Assembly: GCA_017654935.2 (NCBI GenBank)
Contig: CM065711.1
Location: 36,639,814 to 36,703,813, forward strand
Direction: 5' to 3'
Length of the DNA: 64,000 nucleotides
Origin: Phymorhynchus buccinoides
Taxonomy: Eukaryota; Mollusca; Gastropoda; Neogastropoda; Raphitomidae
A program made the position numbers and the translations under genes. This document shows, one piece after another, positions 48,236 through 60,490 of the stretch. The notes below the pieces were generated by a model. The model saw only the letters and a list, made by a program, of their open reading frames with translations. It was not told the origin of the DNA and made no database searches. Positions within the stretch are counted from its first letter, which is position 1, and each line of letters starts with the position of its first letter.

Positions 48236-49975
48236 AAGCCGAATTGCCTGGGACATTACTTTAGCGAAACAGTTGTGTGGATATAGTACCGTCAAAGGTG
48301 AATTGCCTGGGACATTACTTTAGCGAAACAGTTGTGTGTATATAGTACCGTCAAAGGTGAATTGCCTGGGACATTACTTTAGCGAAACAGTTGTGTGGAT
48401 ATAGTACCAATCAAAGGTGAATTGCCTGGGACATTACTTTAGCGAAACAGTTGTGTGTATATAGTACCGTCAAAGGTGAATTGCCTGGGACATTACTTTA
48501 GCGAAACAGTTGTGTGGATGTAGTACCTTCAAAGGTGAATTGCCTGGGACATTACTTTAGCGAAACAGTTGTGTGGATATAGTACCATCAAAGGTGAATT
48601 GCCTGGGACATTACTTTAGTGAAACAGTTCTGTGGATGTAGTACCCTCAAACTAAAGGTGAATTGCCTGGGACATTACTTTAGCGAAACAGTTGTGTGGA
48701 TGTAGTACCTTCAAACTAAAGGCGAATTGCCTGTGGAAATAGCAAAGTAGTTGTGTGGATGGAGTACCATCAAAGGTGAATTGCCTGGGAAAATAGTTGT
48801 GTGGGTACATAGTACCATTGAAGTTAAACTGCCTAGGACATTACTTTAGCAAAACAGTTGTGTGGGTACATAGTACCATTGAAGTCGAACTGCCTAGGAC
48901 ATTATTTTTGCAAAGTAATTTTGTGGATGTAGTAACATCAAAGGCAAATTGCCTGGGACATTTCTTTAGTGAAGTAGTCCTGTGGATGTGTACCGTCAAA
49001 GACAAATTGCCTGGAACATTGCTTTAGCAAAACAGTTGTGTGGATGTGTACCGCCATCAGGGAATTGCCTGGGACATTACTTCAACAAAGTAGTTGTGTG
49101 GGTGTGTACCGTCATCAGGGAATTGCCTGAGACATTACTTCAACAAAGTAGTTGTGTGGATGTGTACCACCATCAGGGAATTGCCTGGGACATTACTTCA
49201 ACAAAGTAGTTGGGTAGGTGTGTACCATCATCAGGGAATTGCCTGAGACATTACTTCAACAAAGTAGTTGTGTGGGTGTGTACCATCATCAGGGAATTGC
49301 CTGGGACATTACTTCAACAAAGTAGTTGTGTGGGTGTGTACCACCATCAGGGAATTGCCTGGGACATTACTTCAACAAAGTAGTTGTGTGGGTGTGTACT
49401 TCAAAGTAGCCGTGTGGGTGTGTACCATCATCGGGAATTGCCTGGGACATTACTTCAACAAAGTAGTTGTGTGGGTGTGTACCGCCATCAGGGTATTGCC
49501 TGGGACATTACTTCAGCAAAGTAGTCATGTGGGTGTGTACCGTCATCGGGAATTGCCTAGGACATTACTTCAACAAAGTAGCCTGTGTGGGTGTGTACCA
49601 TCATCGGGAATTGCCTAGGACATTACTTCAACAAAGTAGCTGTGTGGGTGTGTACTGTCATCGGGAATTGCCTAGGACATTACTTCAACAAAGTAGTTGT
49701 GTGGGTGTGTACCATCATCAGGGAATTGCCTGGGACATTACTTCAACAAAGTAGTTGTGTGGGTGTGTACCGTCATCAGGGAATTGCCTAGGACATTACT
49801 TCAACAAAGTAGCCGTGTGGGTGTGTACCGTCATCGGGAATTGCCTAGGACATTACTTCAACAAAGTAGCTGTGTGGGTGTGTGTCATCGGGAATTGCCT
49901 AGGACATTACTTCAACAAAGTAGCTGTGTGGGTGTGTACTGTCATCGGGAATTGCCTAGGACATTACTTCAGTTG
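48236..49975. repeat. 58-60-bp satellite array, about 30 copies, beginning 55 bp after the SOCS-box stop
   Basis: Two subfamilies: GAATTGCCTGGGACATTACT + TTAGCGAAACAGTTGTGTGG + ATATAGTACCGTCAAAGGT from 48243 to about 48790, and GAATTGCCTGGGACATTACT + TCAACAAAGTAGTTGTGTGG + GTGTGTACCATCATCAGG from about 49050 on. Intermediate forms lie between. No AATAAA is seen before the array, so the mRNA 3' UTR may extend into it. Confidence 0.95.
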
Positions 49976-50814
49976 CTGTTAACTGAATTGTGTTATCATC
50001 AATATCAGTATTAAATGGCACAAGAGTGTGTTTTCAATGTTTTTAATGAATGCTCATCAACGTTTATGATTTGGATACATAAATCCAGTTGTGTGAGTGT
50101 GTTTATCTGTTTGGGCTTCTAGTTTGTTGTTGGTTGGTGGTTGGTGGTGTTTTTTAAAATATTTTTTATCATCCCTTGGCACTCTAAAGCCAGTTGTATA
50201 CATGTGTGTTTATCTCTGTTTTTTATTTGTTTTTTTCATTCCCTCAGCACAATAAGCCTGCAAAGTTTGAAGTGTTTTCAACAGTGGCAAACTGTTCTCT
50301 GTCTGAAGTTGACTATCAATGGTCTTGTCCGCATTGTTTAGCATTTTATGAATTCTTGGTGTCTTCCTTGGTTTGGCATGGCAGACCTGTTTACTATTAT
50401 GAATTTTTCGTAATCACTACGACTTGAGTCCAATTACGCTCAGCAAACCAAAAATATGATTTTTTTAATTTTAGTAAAAAAAAGTTTTTATTTTTTTTTG
50501 TAAAAAATAAAAATCAGATCCACACTAGGTTTATTTTATGTTTACTTTCCTTTCCATTAGGCTACTTCTATCTCCTCAGCTTTCTAATTTCTTGTCTTCT
50601 TACTACCCCCCAAAGTGCAGCAGAATCTTCAGCCTGATGAAGTTGGCTGCCTGAGAGGAAGAAGAAGAAGAAGAAGAAGAAAAAATCTCGGTGTATTACT
50701 AAAAGTTGCCCCCAAATTGCTAATTTGAAGGCTTGGTATTACTAAAAGTGAAAGTATGGGGTAAACAGGTCTGGCATGGATGAATGTAAGTGAAGAATGA
50801 GCACTGTATTTGTT

Positions 50815-51218
50815 TGGCTCACTCGTGTTAGCGAAGTGAGTCTATGTTCTCATCATTGTTCGGTTCTGTGTATGTATGTGAGTCAGATCAGTCTGTGGTC
50901 AAAACTTTAACAACATGCACGTGCACTTAAGCCTTAACTACACATGCACTCTTCTAAAAAAAATCCTTTAACATTGTTATTTTCTCGGAAACTGCAAATA
51001 CTATCACAACCAAACTTTGCAAGGTGATAAATGCCATCATTATGTTTTCAGTGACTCCATTGTTTGTTAAAGTACTTAGCCAGAGTGATATATGATAGTA
51101 AATCAGAACAATATTAACATTTGAAATGAGAGTAGAAAGAGTGCATGTGAAGTTGTTGCTTTAGCACAATATGTTTCATCTTCAGTACGATGAATGTGGA
51201 AGAAGAAGAAGAAGAAGA
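50815..51218 (+). mobile_element. Dispersed element GGCTCACTCGTGTTAGCGAAG with (GAA)n tail, copy A
   Basis: Starts TTTGGCTCACTCGTGTTAGC and ends CGATGAATGTGGAAGAAGAA. Duplicated at 53030-53445. A 5' piece is at 34232. Open to being a LINE 3' end or SINE. Confidence 0.55.
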
Positions 51219-51224
51219 AGTGCC

Positions 51225-51645
51225 CATGACAGTAAGAGCCACATTAGCGTAGTTGGTAAGAAGCTCACCTCTAACACGACCGTTGCGGGTTCGTTTCCAG
51301 TCCCCCGGGTGGACTTCCACCTATCAGTCGGGTTGGGGGGGGGGGGCTTACGGAGAGGAGCCCAGCAGCCTCCTAAAGTCCAACCGCATGTCCTCGTTGT
51401 AGGAGGCGGGCGGGCAACGGCTTAGGCTGGCTCACGTGGTTAGGGCCCTCCCGTGGGGATACCGGGGGGTCTTTCAACAGTTAGAAAGAGTTCCCCCTTC
51501 TTCTGGAAGTTCTATGCTAGTAACTTCCCCTACTCTATCACTCTCTTTGACTCTGCCTTTTCTCTTCTTTTTGCTTTCTGGCGTCTACTTCTCTCTGCCT
51601 TATTGGTCCATTCTCCTGCATTTTTTCTATAAAACCCTTCCACGT
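51225..51645 (+). mobile_element. tRNA-derived SINE of the GAA-tail family, copy A
   Basis: The head GCCACATTAGCGTAGTTGGT carries an A-box; TTGCGGGTTCGTTTCC carries a B-box. The body follows: GGGGATACCGGGG, TTCTGGAAGTTCTATGCTAG and CTTTGACTCTGCCTTTTCTC. It lacks the GATCGAAGAAG tail seen in other copies. Confidence 0.72.
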
Positions 51646-52019
51646 TTCCACGTCATGTGGGTGTGTACCATCAGGGAATTGCCTGGGACATTACTTCAAC
51701 AAAGTAGCCGTGTGGGTGTGTACCGTCATCGGGAATTGCCTAGGACATTACTTCAGTTGCTGTTAACTGAATTGTGTTATCATCAATATCAGTATCAAAT
51801 GGCACAAGAGTGTCTTTTGTGCCAAAATGTATATTATGTTTTTAATGAATGCTCATCAACGTTTATGATTTGGATACATAAATCCAGTTGTGTGAGTGTG
51901 TTTATCTGTTTGGGTTTTTGTTGTTGTTGGTGGTGGTGTTTTTTTAAATATTTTTTATCATCCCTTTGCACTCTAAAGCCAGTTGTATGCATGTGTGTTT
52001 ATCTCTGTTTTTTATTTGT

Positions 52020-52411
52020 TTTAAAGATGTGCCACCCCCCATGCATTACTCGGTTAATTGTATTTCTCCGCCTTTCTTACCAATACATAAAGCTGTATTT
52101 TAGGAACATTTTTAGCTAATTACCTTTTTGGAATACTAACCCTAAACCCTAACCCTACCCCCTAACCCTAACCCTACCCCCCACTATGTACTGCAGTACA
52201 CCGCGATTTGTCACAGTTGTGGTTCATTGCGTTTTTCCGTCTTATAGGGTGGGGGGTAGGGTTAGGGTTAGGGCTAGGGTTAGTATTCCAAAAAGGTTAT
52301 TAGCTAAAAATGTTCCTAAAATACAGCTTTATTTATGGTAAGAAAGGCAATAACGGAAAAAATAGAATTAACCGAGATAGGTATGGGGGGTGGCACATCT
52401 TGACCTTTACC
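52020..52411. mobile_element. hAT-like MITE with telomere-like repeats, second copy
   Basis: Same element as 43194-43604, with CCCTAAACCCTAACCCTACC and GGGTTAGGGTTAGGGC arms. The right end ...GACCTTTACC is followed by GTTTTTTT, the same 8 bases found once at the empty site in copy A. About 12 bases are missing at the left end. Confidence 0.88.
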
Positions 52412-53456
52412 GTTTTTTTCATTCCCTCAGCACAATAAGCCTGCAAAGTTTGAAGTGTTTTCAACAGTGGCAAACTGTTCTCTGTCTGAAGTTGACTATC
52501 AATGGTCTTGTCCGCATTGTTTAGCATTTTATGAATTCTTGGTGTCTTCCTTGGTTTGGCATGGCAGACCTGTTTACTATTATGAATTTTTCATAATCAC
52601 TACGATTTGAGTCCAATTACGCTCAGCAAACCCAAAATATGATTTTTTTTATTTTAGTAAAAAAAAAAGTTATTATTATTTTTATTTTTTTAAAAATAAA
52701 ATCAGAATTTTTATAAAATAAAATCAGATCCACACTAGGCACTAGGTTTATTCTATGTTTACTTTCCTTTCCATTAGGCTACTTCTATCTCCTCAGCTTT
52801 CTAATTTCTTATCTTCTTACTACCCCCCCAAAGTGCAGCTGAATCTTCAACCTGATGAAGTTGGCTGCCTGAGGCGAAGAAGAGAAGAAGAAGAAGAAAA
52901 AATCTCGGTGTATTACTAAAAGTTGCCCCAAATTGCTAATTTGAAGGCTTGGTATTACTAAAAGTGAAAGTATGGGGTAAACAGGTCTGGCATGGATGAA
53001 TGTAAAGTGAAGAATGAGCACTTGTATTTTTTTGGCTCACTCGTGTTAGCGAAGTGAGTCTATGTTCTCATCATTGTTCGGTTCTGTGTATGTATGTGAG
53101 TCAGATCAGTCTGTGGTCAAAACTTTAACAACATGCACATGCACTTAAGCCTTAACTACACATGCACTCTTCTAAAAAAAATCCTTTAACATTGTTATTT
53201 TCTCAGAAACTGCAAATACTATCACAACCAAACTTTGCAAGGTAATAAATGCCATCATTATGTTTTCAGTGACTCCATTGTTTGTTAAAGTACTTAGCCA
53301 GAGTGATATATGATAGTAAATCAGAACAATATTAACATTTGAAATGAGAGTAGAAAGAGTGCATGTGAAGTTGTTGCTTTAGCACAATATAATGTTTCAT
53401 CTTCAGTACGATGAATGTGGAAGATCAAACGAAGAAGAAGACGTGGCCCATGACAG

Positions 53457-53866
53457 TAAGAGCCACATTAGCGTAGTTGGTAAGAAGCTCACCTCTAACA
53501 CGACTGTTGCGGGTTCGTTTCCCAGTCCTCCCGGTGGGCTTCCACCTATCATGGTGGGGGGGGGGGGGCTTACGGAGAGGAGCCCAACAGCCTCCTAAAG
53601 TCCAACCACACGTCCTCGTCGTAGGAGCCGGGCGGGCAACGGCTTAGGCTGGCTTATGTGGTTAGGGCCCTCCCGTGGGGATACCGGGGGATCTTTCAGC
53701 AGAAATAGTTCCCCCTTCTTCTGGAAGTTCTATGCTAGTAACTTCCCCTACTCTATCACTCTCTTTGACTCATGCCTTTTCTTTTCTTTTTCCTTTCTGG
53801 CGTCTACTTCTCTCTGCCTTATTGGTCCATTCTCCTGCATTTTTTTCTATAAAACCCTTCCACGTT
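53457..53866 (+). mobile_element. tRNA-derived SINE of the GAA-tail family, copy B
   Basis: Duplicate of the SINE at 51225, with TTGCGGGTTCGTTTCCCAG at the B-box and the same truncated 3' end. Confidence 0.7.
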
Positions 53867-55219
53867 TTTCCTTTTTTACAATTTATGACATGACAGGGTT
53901 TTTTTTTATTGTACACTGGCGTACTCGCGCACTTGAGTGGGCACCTGTTGTCCATTCTGCAGTGCATATTTGCTTATAATATATAGCCTTTTTATGTATC
54001 TTAGCTTGCTAGTATGTATTTGTTATCCTTTTTTACTGTTTTTTTTTAAAACCTGGACTCGCTAAATAGAGCGGAATGGCTTACGCTTCCAGCACTGTCT
54101 GGAATTATGTACTATAGGGTACAATGAGGGAAGTGTCATGTTATGAATTGTATTATATTTTTTATGTTTTCAGGTTTTGACTTTTGTACGGTTTTTAAGA
54201 TTCATTGATGTGTGTTTTGCTATACGTGGTCGAACTTTACGTGGTGACAGTCCTGAGATAACCATAGCTGTTGACGGGACTATAATAGACTAACTAACTA
54301 TCATTTCCCAGCATGGTCACTTTTTTTTCCCCCTTTTTTGTCTTCTTTTGTAAAATTATAATAAAAATAAATTCAAAGCGAATGAGGCTTCTTGAAGTTC
54401 TTCTTCCTTTAACCATCGTCGTGTTGAAGATTCTGATGGCACTATCGCTTAGTAAAGTCAAGTCAGGGGTAGAGGGTCACATCAGGGTTGATTGATGTCA
54501 CGTCCAGGGTGTGATGAGTCTTTTGTTGGCAGAAGGGTGGGTGGGTGAGGGGGGGGGGGGGGACTAGTGGCAGACTGGGGAGGCGAAGAGAACAGTAAGG
54601 GGACGAAATGGGAGGGACATGAGGAGGGGCTAGAAGAGGGGGCAGGGCTCCCAGGGACCTCTTCCATTTTGGGGGGTCTATGATTATGAAGCACTAAAAT
54701 TCTCAAGGTTCTAAATTCCCCTCTAAAAGAATGTGCCCAGGGGGGGTCCCAGGGATGCACTAGAAATTTTATTTTTTAGCATTCTTCTCAATGCCACTGT
54801 GACCCTCTATCCCGCCTCTAGGACCCTCTAATAATCTAAGTGAAGGAGTCCATGGGACCCTTGTTTTGTTTGGGGAAGATTGGAGTCCTTTGAAGGTTTG
54901 AAGGCTTTGCCTTTCTTGTTTTTTGTATGTTTGTCCATGTGTTTACTTTAGGCAAATACGTGGGTGCTTCTCTTCAGACTGTGTGTCTGAATTGAAGTTT
55001 TACAACTGATTGGCCTCTGTCTGCAGATCAGTTTTTTGTTTTTTGTTGTTGATTTTAATGGACATGTTTTTTATTGTTGATTTTAATGGACGTTTTTTGT
55101 TGTTGATTTTAATGGATGAGCAGCCCCGGGCCCCTATATCCTCCCTTTTTCACCACTCCAAATGCGTCACTACCTCCATTTGTCACTGCCTATTTCATGC
55201 CCTAGCTCTTGTACTTTAC
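53867..55219. other. Intergenic sequence with SINE piece and simple repeats
   Basis: 54243-54290 (GTGACAGTCCTGAGATAACC) repeats 9219-9260. 54305-54335 is a SINE end (CCCAGCATGGTCAC then T and C runs). 55028-55115 has three copies of TTGTTGATTTTAATGGA. No gene. Confidence 0.55.
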
Positions 55220-55328
55220 TTAAAGGGGCACCCTGATGGGTGATTTTTTTGTAAAGGGTGTTTTCCCTGGTGATCTGGACGTGTTTCTTACAAAAACTCA
55301 TCCGTCAGAGTGGCCCTTTAAAAGGACG
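55220..55328. mobile_element. Short MITE related to 20031-20624
   Basis: TTAAAGGGGCACCCTGATGG and CATCCGTCAGAGTGGCCCTTTAA form inverted ends about 105 bp apart; CTGGTGATCTGGACGTGTTT is shared with the longer element. Confidence 0.7.
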
Positions 55329-55456
55329 GCCTGTCAACTTTCTCCCCTTCCCCCTCCCCCCTGTTTAGAATGAGGCTTTATACTGCTTCTTCATGTTGTC
55401 CAAGGGCGATACTTTGATGTAGGTGGCGCTTTCACGTGAGGCCCTCTGTTCACTTC

Positions 55457-55980
55457 AGAGAGAGAGAGAGAGAGAAAGTGAGAGTGATACAGAGAGGAGA
55501 GAGAGAGAGGAGGGAAAGAGAGAGACATAGACACACACAGAGGAGAAGACAGAGAGAGAGGAGGAAGAGAGAGACATAAAAGTGAGGGATAAGAGGAGGG
55601 GGTAGGGGGGGATGGGTGAGAGAGAGAGAGAGAAGTGAGAGGGAGAGAGAGAGAGAGAGAGAGAGGTCAGAGAGAGGGGGGGTGGGGTCATAGAGATTGA
55701 TGGAGGGAGAGAAGAAAGACAGAGCAACGGAGAGAGAGAGAGTATAGGTAGAGAGAGAGAGACACAGAGCGAGAGAGATAGAGACAGAGACTGCTGAGAG
55801 GGAGAGAGAGAGTGACACAGAGAGAGAGTGAACTCCACAGAAGAGAGGGGGTAGAGAGAGACACATAGATAGAACACAACACACCAGAGATCACACCCAC
55901 AAAGAAACCAAGAGAGAGATTTCATGAAGCTAGAGAGCTAGAGAGAGAGAGAGAGAGAGGAAGAGAGAGAGAAGCTAGAG
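55457..55980. repeat. (GA)n-rich low-complexity tract
   Basis: About 520 bp of AG/GAG repeats with interruptions. Open frames of Ser/Leu on the minus strand come from the repeat. Confidence 0.95.
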
Positions 55981-57896
55981 AGAGAGTATGAACCTAGCCA
56001 ACAATGGATGTCTAGGCCGCGTGCAACAGGCTTTAGAAAGTTAGAAGGGCCTACGTGCACAGGACAAGCGCCACCTAGTGACAAATCAGGGGAAGATAAT
56101 GTGCAGTATAAAGCCTCATAGCACATTAGCACTGCGCCGTGCATATAACCTTGTTGACTTTATTTTAGTTGAACGGGTACTGTTGTTCATATAATCATTG
56201 TTTTCCTATTTTTTATTATTTGTTTATAATATAATTATTCTAGTATTTAAGTTTTATTATTTTATATTTTAATTAAAAAAAAAGACAAAAAAGAAAAATC
56301 CTTGGCGGCTTTTTTAACATTTTAAAACTTTGCAGCATTGTTGATTGCGCAATGAGTAGTTTGTTGTTTCTGGCTGGAGTTTTGCCCTGTTTTAGTGGTT
56401 TTGTTAATAGTAAAGTTGTATAAAGAATTGAAAAACCCCAAACGTCGTGTTTGTTTACGAAAGCAAGACACCTATATGAGTATGTTTCTTGTTATTGTTT
56501 TTTTCTTTCCTGACATGAAATATGCAACCATATAGCCTACAGCATCATTCGGTTTTCGAACCCATGCATTATAATTGAACCTGCACGTACACTGCCTAGT
56601 GGTAGTCAAGATTTATAACACATAATTATGCAACCTCTCTGCACTGATGTCAAAACACACGTGCACAAAAGTGAAAGTGAGTCTCTCTCTCTCTCCTCTC
56701 TCTCTCTCACTCTCTCTCTCTCGTACCCAGTCCATGCAGAACTGAGGGCCCGCATATTTGTGCGACGACAACACTAATAATTATTATTACGGCCTTGGGA
56801 GGTCGTACTACTAGGTATGACCATATTTGGCGAGGGTGTGCGTGCGTGAATGCTAGCTACAGCCAATCAAAGAATGGAACGCCACAAAATAGAAACGCCC
56901 CCACCACACCTCCAGTTGTGGAGCCACAAAGGGGATGATAATGATAGTGGTAGGTCTACTGGTGGTGGTGGTGGTTGTAGGTGGTATTATTCTAATCCTG
57001 TCCGTCTCATTTAACAATGAATGAAATCAGGTTCAACAATCAACACTTAATCAGAAAGTGTGAAGGGCGTAAACGTACTCCCAACTGGCACCAAACAAAA
57101 AAAAGATGAATTTTTTATTGGGTGAAAATCCCAACGATATTAGCTCTTATTAATTTTAGACTTTTGGAGAAAACAGGCGCATTTTATGACTGGCTGTAAG
57201 CAGATTGCTTTTACTCAGAACATGGATCCTAGATTACATTAATGTAGTGTCCATGCTCAGAACTAAAGTGTCAGTAAACTGATGGGTTATCTTTCCTCGC
57301 AAGCATGCACCATGCAATACCACTCCTTGACATGATTTTCCGGTCCATACATCATAGTTCAGCGTTTCTAGCACTGTTTCTACAACTTGGCCAAAGAAAT
57401 AAGGATTATGAAAATAACAACATTAAATCCACTCACTTACTTAAGATGGAACGAAATACATTGGGCATGATCTTTAGTAGCACACATTCTGATAGAATTT
57501 CATCACGAGCAATCCACATTTTAAAAAACCCACGTTGTAACGACTGGAATATGTTGTTATTGTTGTCTTAAAAAGTCTTATCTTAATTACCCTGGGCTTA
57601 AAGACTCCAGGGATCACCCCAACATTTGAAGCACTTGAACACTAATGGTACAAACCCTTCAGCTAGGGTTTAGAAACATTAGTACGTGTGTGGCCGGTTT
57701 TTGATTCGCACACCTACCCTCACCTCCAGTAGGACCCGTGCAGAGACAGCCACACTCCGACTTCAGAAGACTACTGGGGGGGGGGGGGGAATATAATTTT
57801 GTACACAAGTATATATAGGCCGACCAACACAACGCACACGCGTGCGTGAGCACGCACACGCACATCCACTCGCGCGCCCTAGAAAGCGCGACACAA

Positions 57897-57927
<31 letters not shown>

Positions 57928-58335
57928 TACAACTAACAGACATCCTCGTCTAATTTTGCAATGCACTTCTAGTTGTTGTTGCTTTCGTTCCCCAGCTTAA
58001 ACGCTCTGGGGGGTTACACCCAGTGCCATGTGAACATTTCTGATGGCCTTGGGTGGGAAGATTACGTGTATGGATGCGTTTAAAGGGCCCCGCCACATGG
58101 GGAGCATATCTAGCTATTGTGTGTTCTTGCCACTGAAACTGGAGTATGTGTATAACAACAAATCCTGACAACCAGGAACGTGATTTCATCATCATCACAC
58201 AGCCTTCACTAGTAGCGGGGTCAACCCCTATAGCCAACAGGCAGCTCCGATTCAAACAGTAGCCCTACACTGGGGTGTTTTTTTTGCGGGAGCATGTCTG
58301 TAAACGCTTCATGATTTCTACAAATTAATTAACTT
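55981..58335. other. Intergenic sequence, no gene supported
   Basis: (CT)n at 56683-56721, ATT/TGG microsatellites near 56940-56990, poly-G at 57776-57788 and (CA)n at 57899-57927. 57595-57650 is an inverted fragment of the 9873/38335 repeat. A weak plus-strand frame (57305-57571) has no recognised domain. Confidence 0.5.
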
Positions 58336-58520
58336 TAATTAAAACTACCCGTCCCCAAATTTATATACGGCACCAATTCGCCTGGCAAAAGCATAGGCAA
58401 TAGCCACACTGAGACAGACCCAAGTTCATCTTCAAAAAAGGATGACCCAGACCTGCCTGATGAAGCCCATTGATAAGAAGCAAATGTTTCCTGAGGTAAT
58501 ATGGGGGGGTGAGAGGCCCA
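58336..58520. repeat. Diverged relative of the MITE at 28564
   Basis: TATACGGCACCAATTCGCCT, GCAAAAGCATAGGCAATAGC and CCAAGTTCATCTTCA match the core of 28564-28758. The terminal repeats are not kept. Confidence 0.5.
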
Positions 58521-58547
58521 ATTGAAAATAATGAGCAATGTTCTCCC

Positions 58548-58892
58548 CGTGGGGGTACTGGGTGAGGTATTTTGCATAAAGTAGTCCCCACCACCTTCGG
58601 CAAGTTCTGTGCTTGTAACTTCTTTTAATTTGTCACTCTCTTTGACTCTGCCCTTTTTTCCCTTTGCTTACTGTCCATCTACTAATCTTTATGCCTTACC
58701 TCTTTACACTTCCATTCCTTCTCCTTGCCTTTTTTTCACAAAAAACACTTTCAACGCATTTTCCTCCATCCAGCCAATTCTGACCTTGCTGGTCTCTAAC
58801 GTTATTTTTTAGTTATGTTCATCACAGCAGCGTGAACGCATCTTTGCTCATAATTGACAGGAAACTGTCTGAGAGCGATCGAAGAAGAAGAA
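58548..58892 (+). mobile_element. SINE of the GAA-tail family
   Basis: CCGTGGGGGTACTGGGTGAG, GGCAAGTTCTGTGCTTGTAA, CTCTTTGACTCTGCCC and CTTGCTGGTCTCTAACG, ending AGCGATCGAAGAAGAAGAAA. Same family as 9302 and 21091. Confidence 0.75.
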
Positions 58893-60255
58893 ACAGCAAT
58901 GGGTCCATAGGGACCGAGAGTAGCATAAACTTTATAATCCGCAGCGCAGGCATCAGAATTGTCAGTGGATTTCAGAAGATTTTTGACAGAGATTTGGCTT
59001 CTCTTCTCAGAGGATTTTTTTAAATTTTATTGAGTGTTATCCCATGTGGTAAATAGCATTTTAAAGTGATTTATCACTGCATTAACCCTTTTTGGTGGTG
59101 TTGGGTTGAAACCGCTAAGTTTTCAGAGGATTGTACTTCAGACTATTCCGATGCCTGATGCGTCGTGCTAAAAAAAAAAAAAAAAAAAAAAAAAAAACAA
59201 AAAAAAAAAAAAAAAATATACCATCACCTACACAGTACATAACGGTGGTGGAGATAATTTGCACACAAACAAATCAATAATTATTCAAGAATGGCATAGC
59301 CACCTTCTCAGTCTAGAGATAGTGTTGCCTGTCTGTCGTTTCCGACTATGACTGCCAGTATAGCAGAGGGAGGGCAGCTGCTATTCCGGCGGCGGGGCTG
59401 GGCTACAATTTGTATTAGTGGAGAAGCCATGCCCAGGGTACATCCCCACACTTTTCCCTTTCATCCGGACATCGGCGTCCCCAAAGGGATTTTTTGAGGA
59501 CGAGAGTTGGCGTTGGGGAATGTCTTCCAAGGCCAACCAATCCTTTTGGCTGTAGACACTAGAAAGCCCCCCAAGTGGGGGGGGGGCAAAATGCCCCCTT
59601 GTTTGAGAGTCATAGTCTTCCACGAAAGATTAAGCTGTACCATGACATTCCAATACTGTAAAACAAAATATACAGCTCTCTCATTTACTATTGGCCCTTT
59701 CTACAACAAAGGCTAGCTTCAACCCGTAATAAAAGCCATATGTCGCCCACTATGACTTCCATAAAGTGTAGAACTAATTACTACTAAGTACTCAGTGACT
59801 ACTCCTAGTTAAGCGACCAAAAGTTAAGGCCGCGGCACTCACGAATCATAAAACAAAAACGCACCCAGCTCATAGCAAACACTGATTTTATTCTTTTAAC
59901 ATTAATTTCATTCAAAAAAATCATTAATCAGAAACGAGTTCAGTCAACAAAATGCCCCATTCAACAACTTCCCCCTCCTCTTCCTTTCCCCCTCCTCTTG
60001 AAAAGTCACAACTCCGTCGTTTTATAACAGTCAGTACACATTACGGATTTTGCCTTCCTATTATGGTGGCACACCTTCACACAAAATTTGAAGCGATTCG
60101 GTTGAGCGGTCACACAACACACCACACCCCAACCACCCACACACACACACACAACACACACCCACACAGACAAAACTGCTGTTCTTACAAGGATTGGTAT
60201 GCCTGAATGAAAGACTTTACAAGAACAGACAGAAAGCACGAGAGATGAGCATTTT
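58893..60255. other. Intergenic sequence
   Basis: A-tract at 59170-59217 and CA-rich patch at 60110-60170. No convincing coding region. Confidence 0.5.
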
Positions 60256-60490
60256 TGTTGGGAGAACTCGTATAATAGAGGGATGATATAAGAGAGAGAT
60301 AGTAGAGTAGAGAGAATAGATAGAGAGAAGTTAATTAGATGGGTGGCGATTGAAAGACATAGTGAAAAAAAAAAAGTTTGTTTCGAATTAACTGGGGACA
60401 AAGGAAATGAGAGAGAGAGAGAGAGAAGAGAGTAATAGAGAGTAGAGACGAGAAAGTCAGATCCGGAGAGAGAGAGAGAGAGTGCCATAT
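60256..60490. repeat. (GA)n-rich tract
   Basis: AGAGAG and AGTAGAGAG units with AT-rich interruptions. Confidence 0.85.

Larger units (their letters stand above)
49850..51645. repeat. Tandem duplication, copy A (TE-empty)
   Basis: Begins within the satellite and contains TTGCTGTTAACTGAATTGTG, then GTTTTCAACAGTGGCAAACT, the GGCTCACTCGTGTTAGCGAA element and a SINE, ending CCCTTCCACGTTT. Copy B follows directly. At 50228-50235 it has a single GTTTTTTT where copy B carries a MITE. Confidence 0.9.
51646..53866. repeat. Tandem duplication, copy B (carries a MITE insertion)
   Basis: Starts with two satellite units, then repeats copy A in the same order with few differences, apart from the ~390-bp insert at 52020-52411. 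It ends at the same CCCTTCCACGTTT point (53866) as copy A. Confidence 0.9.

Noticed and set aside
55450..55925. Ser/Leu-rich minus-strand open frames of about 150 codons
   Set aside because: They are translations of a GA repeat.
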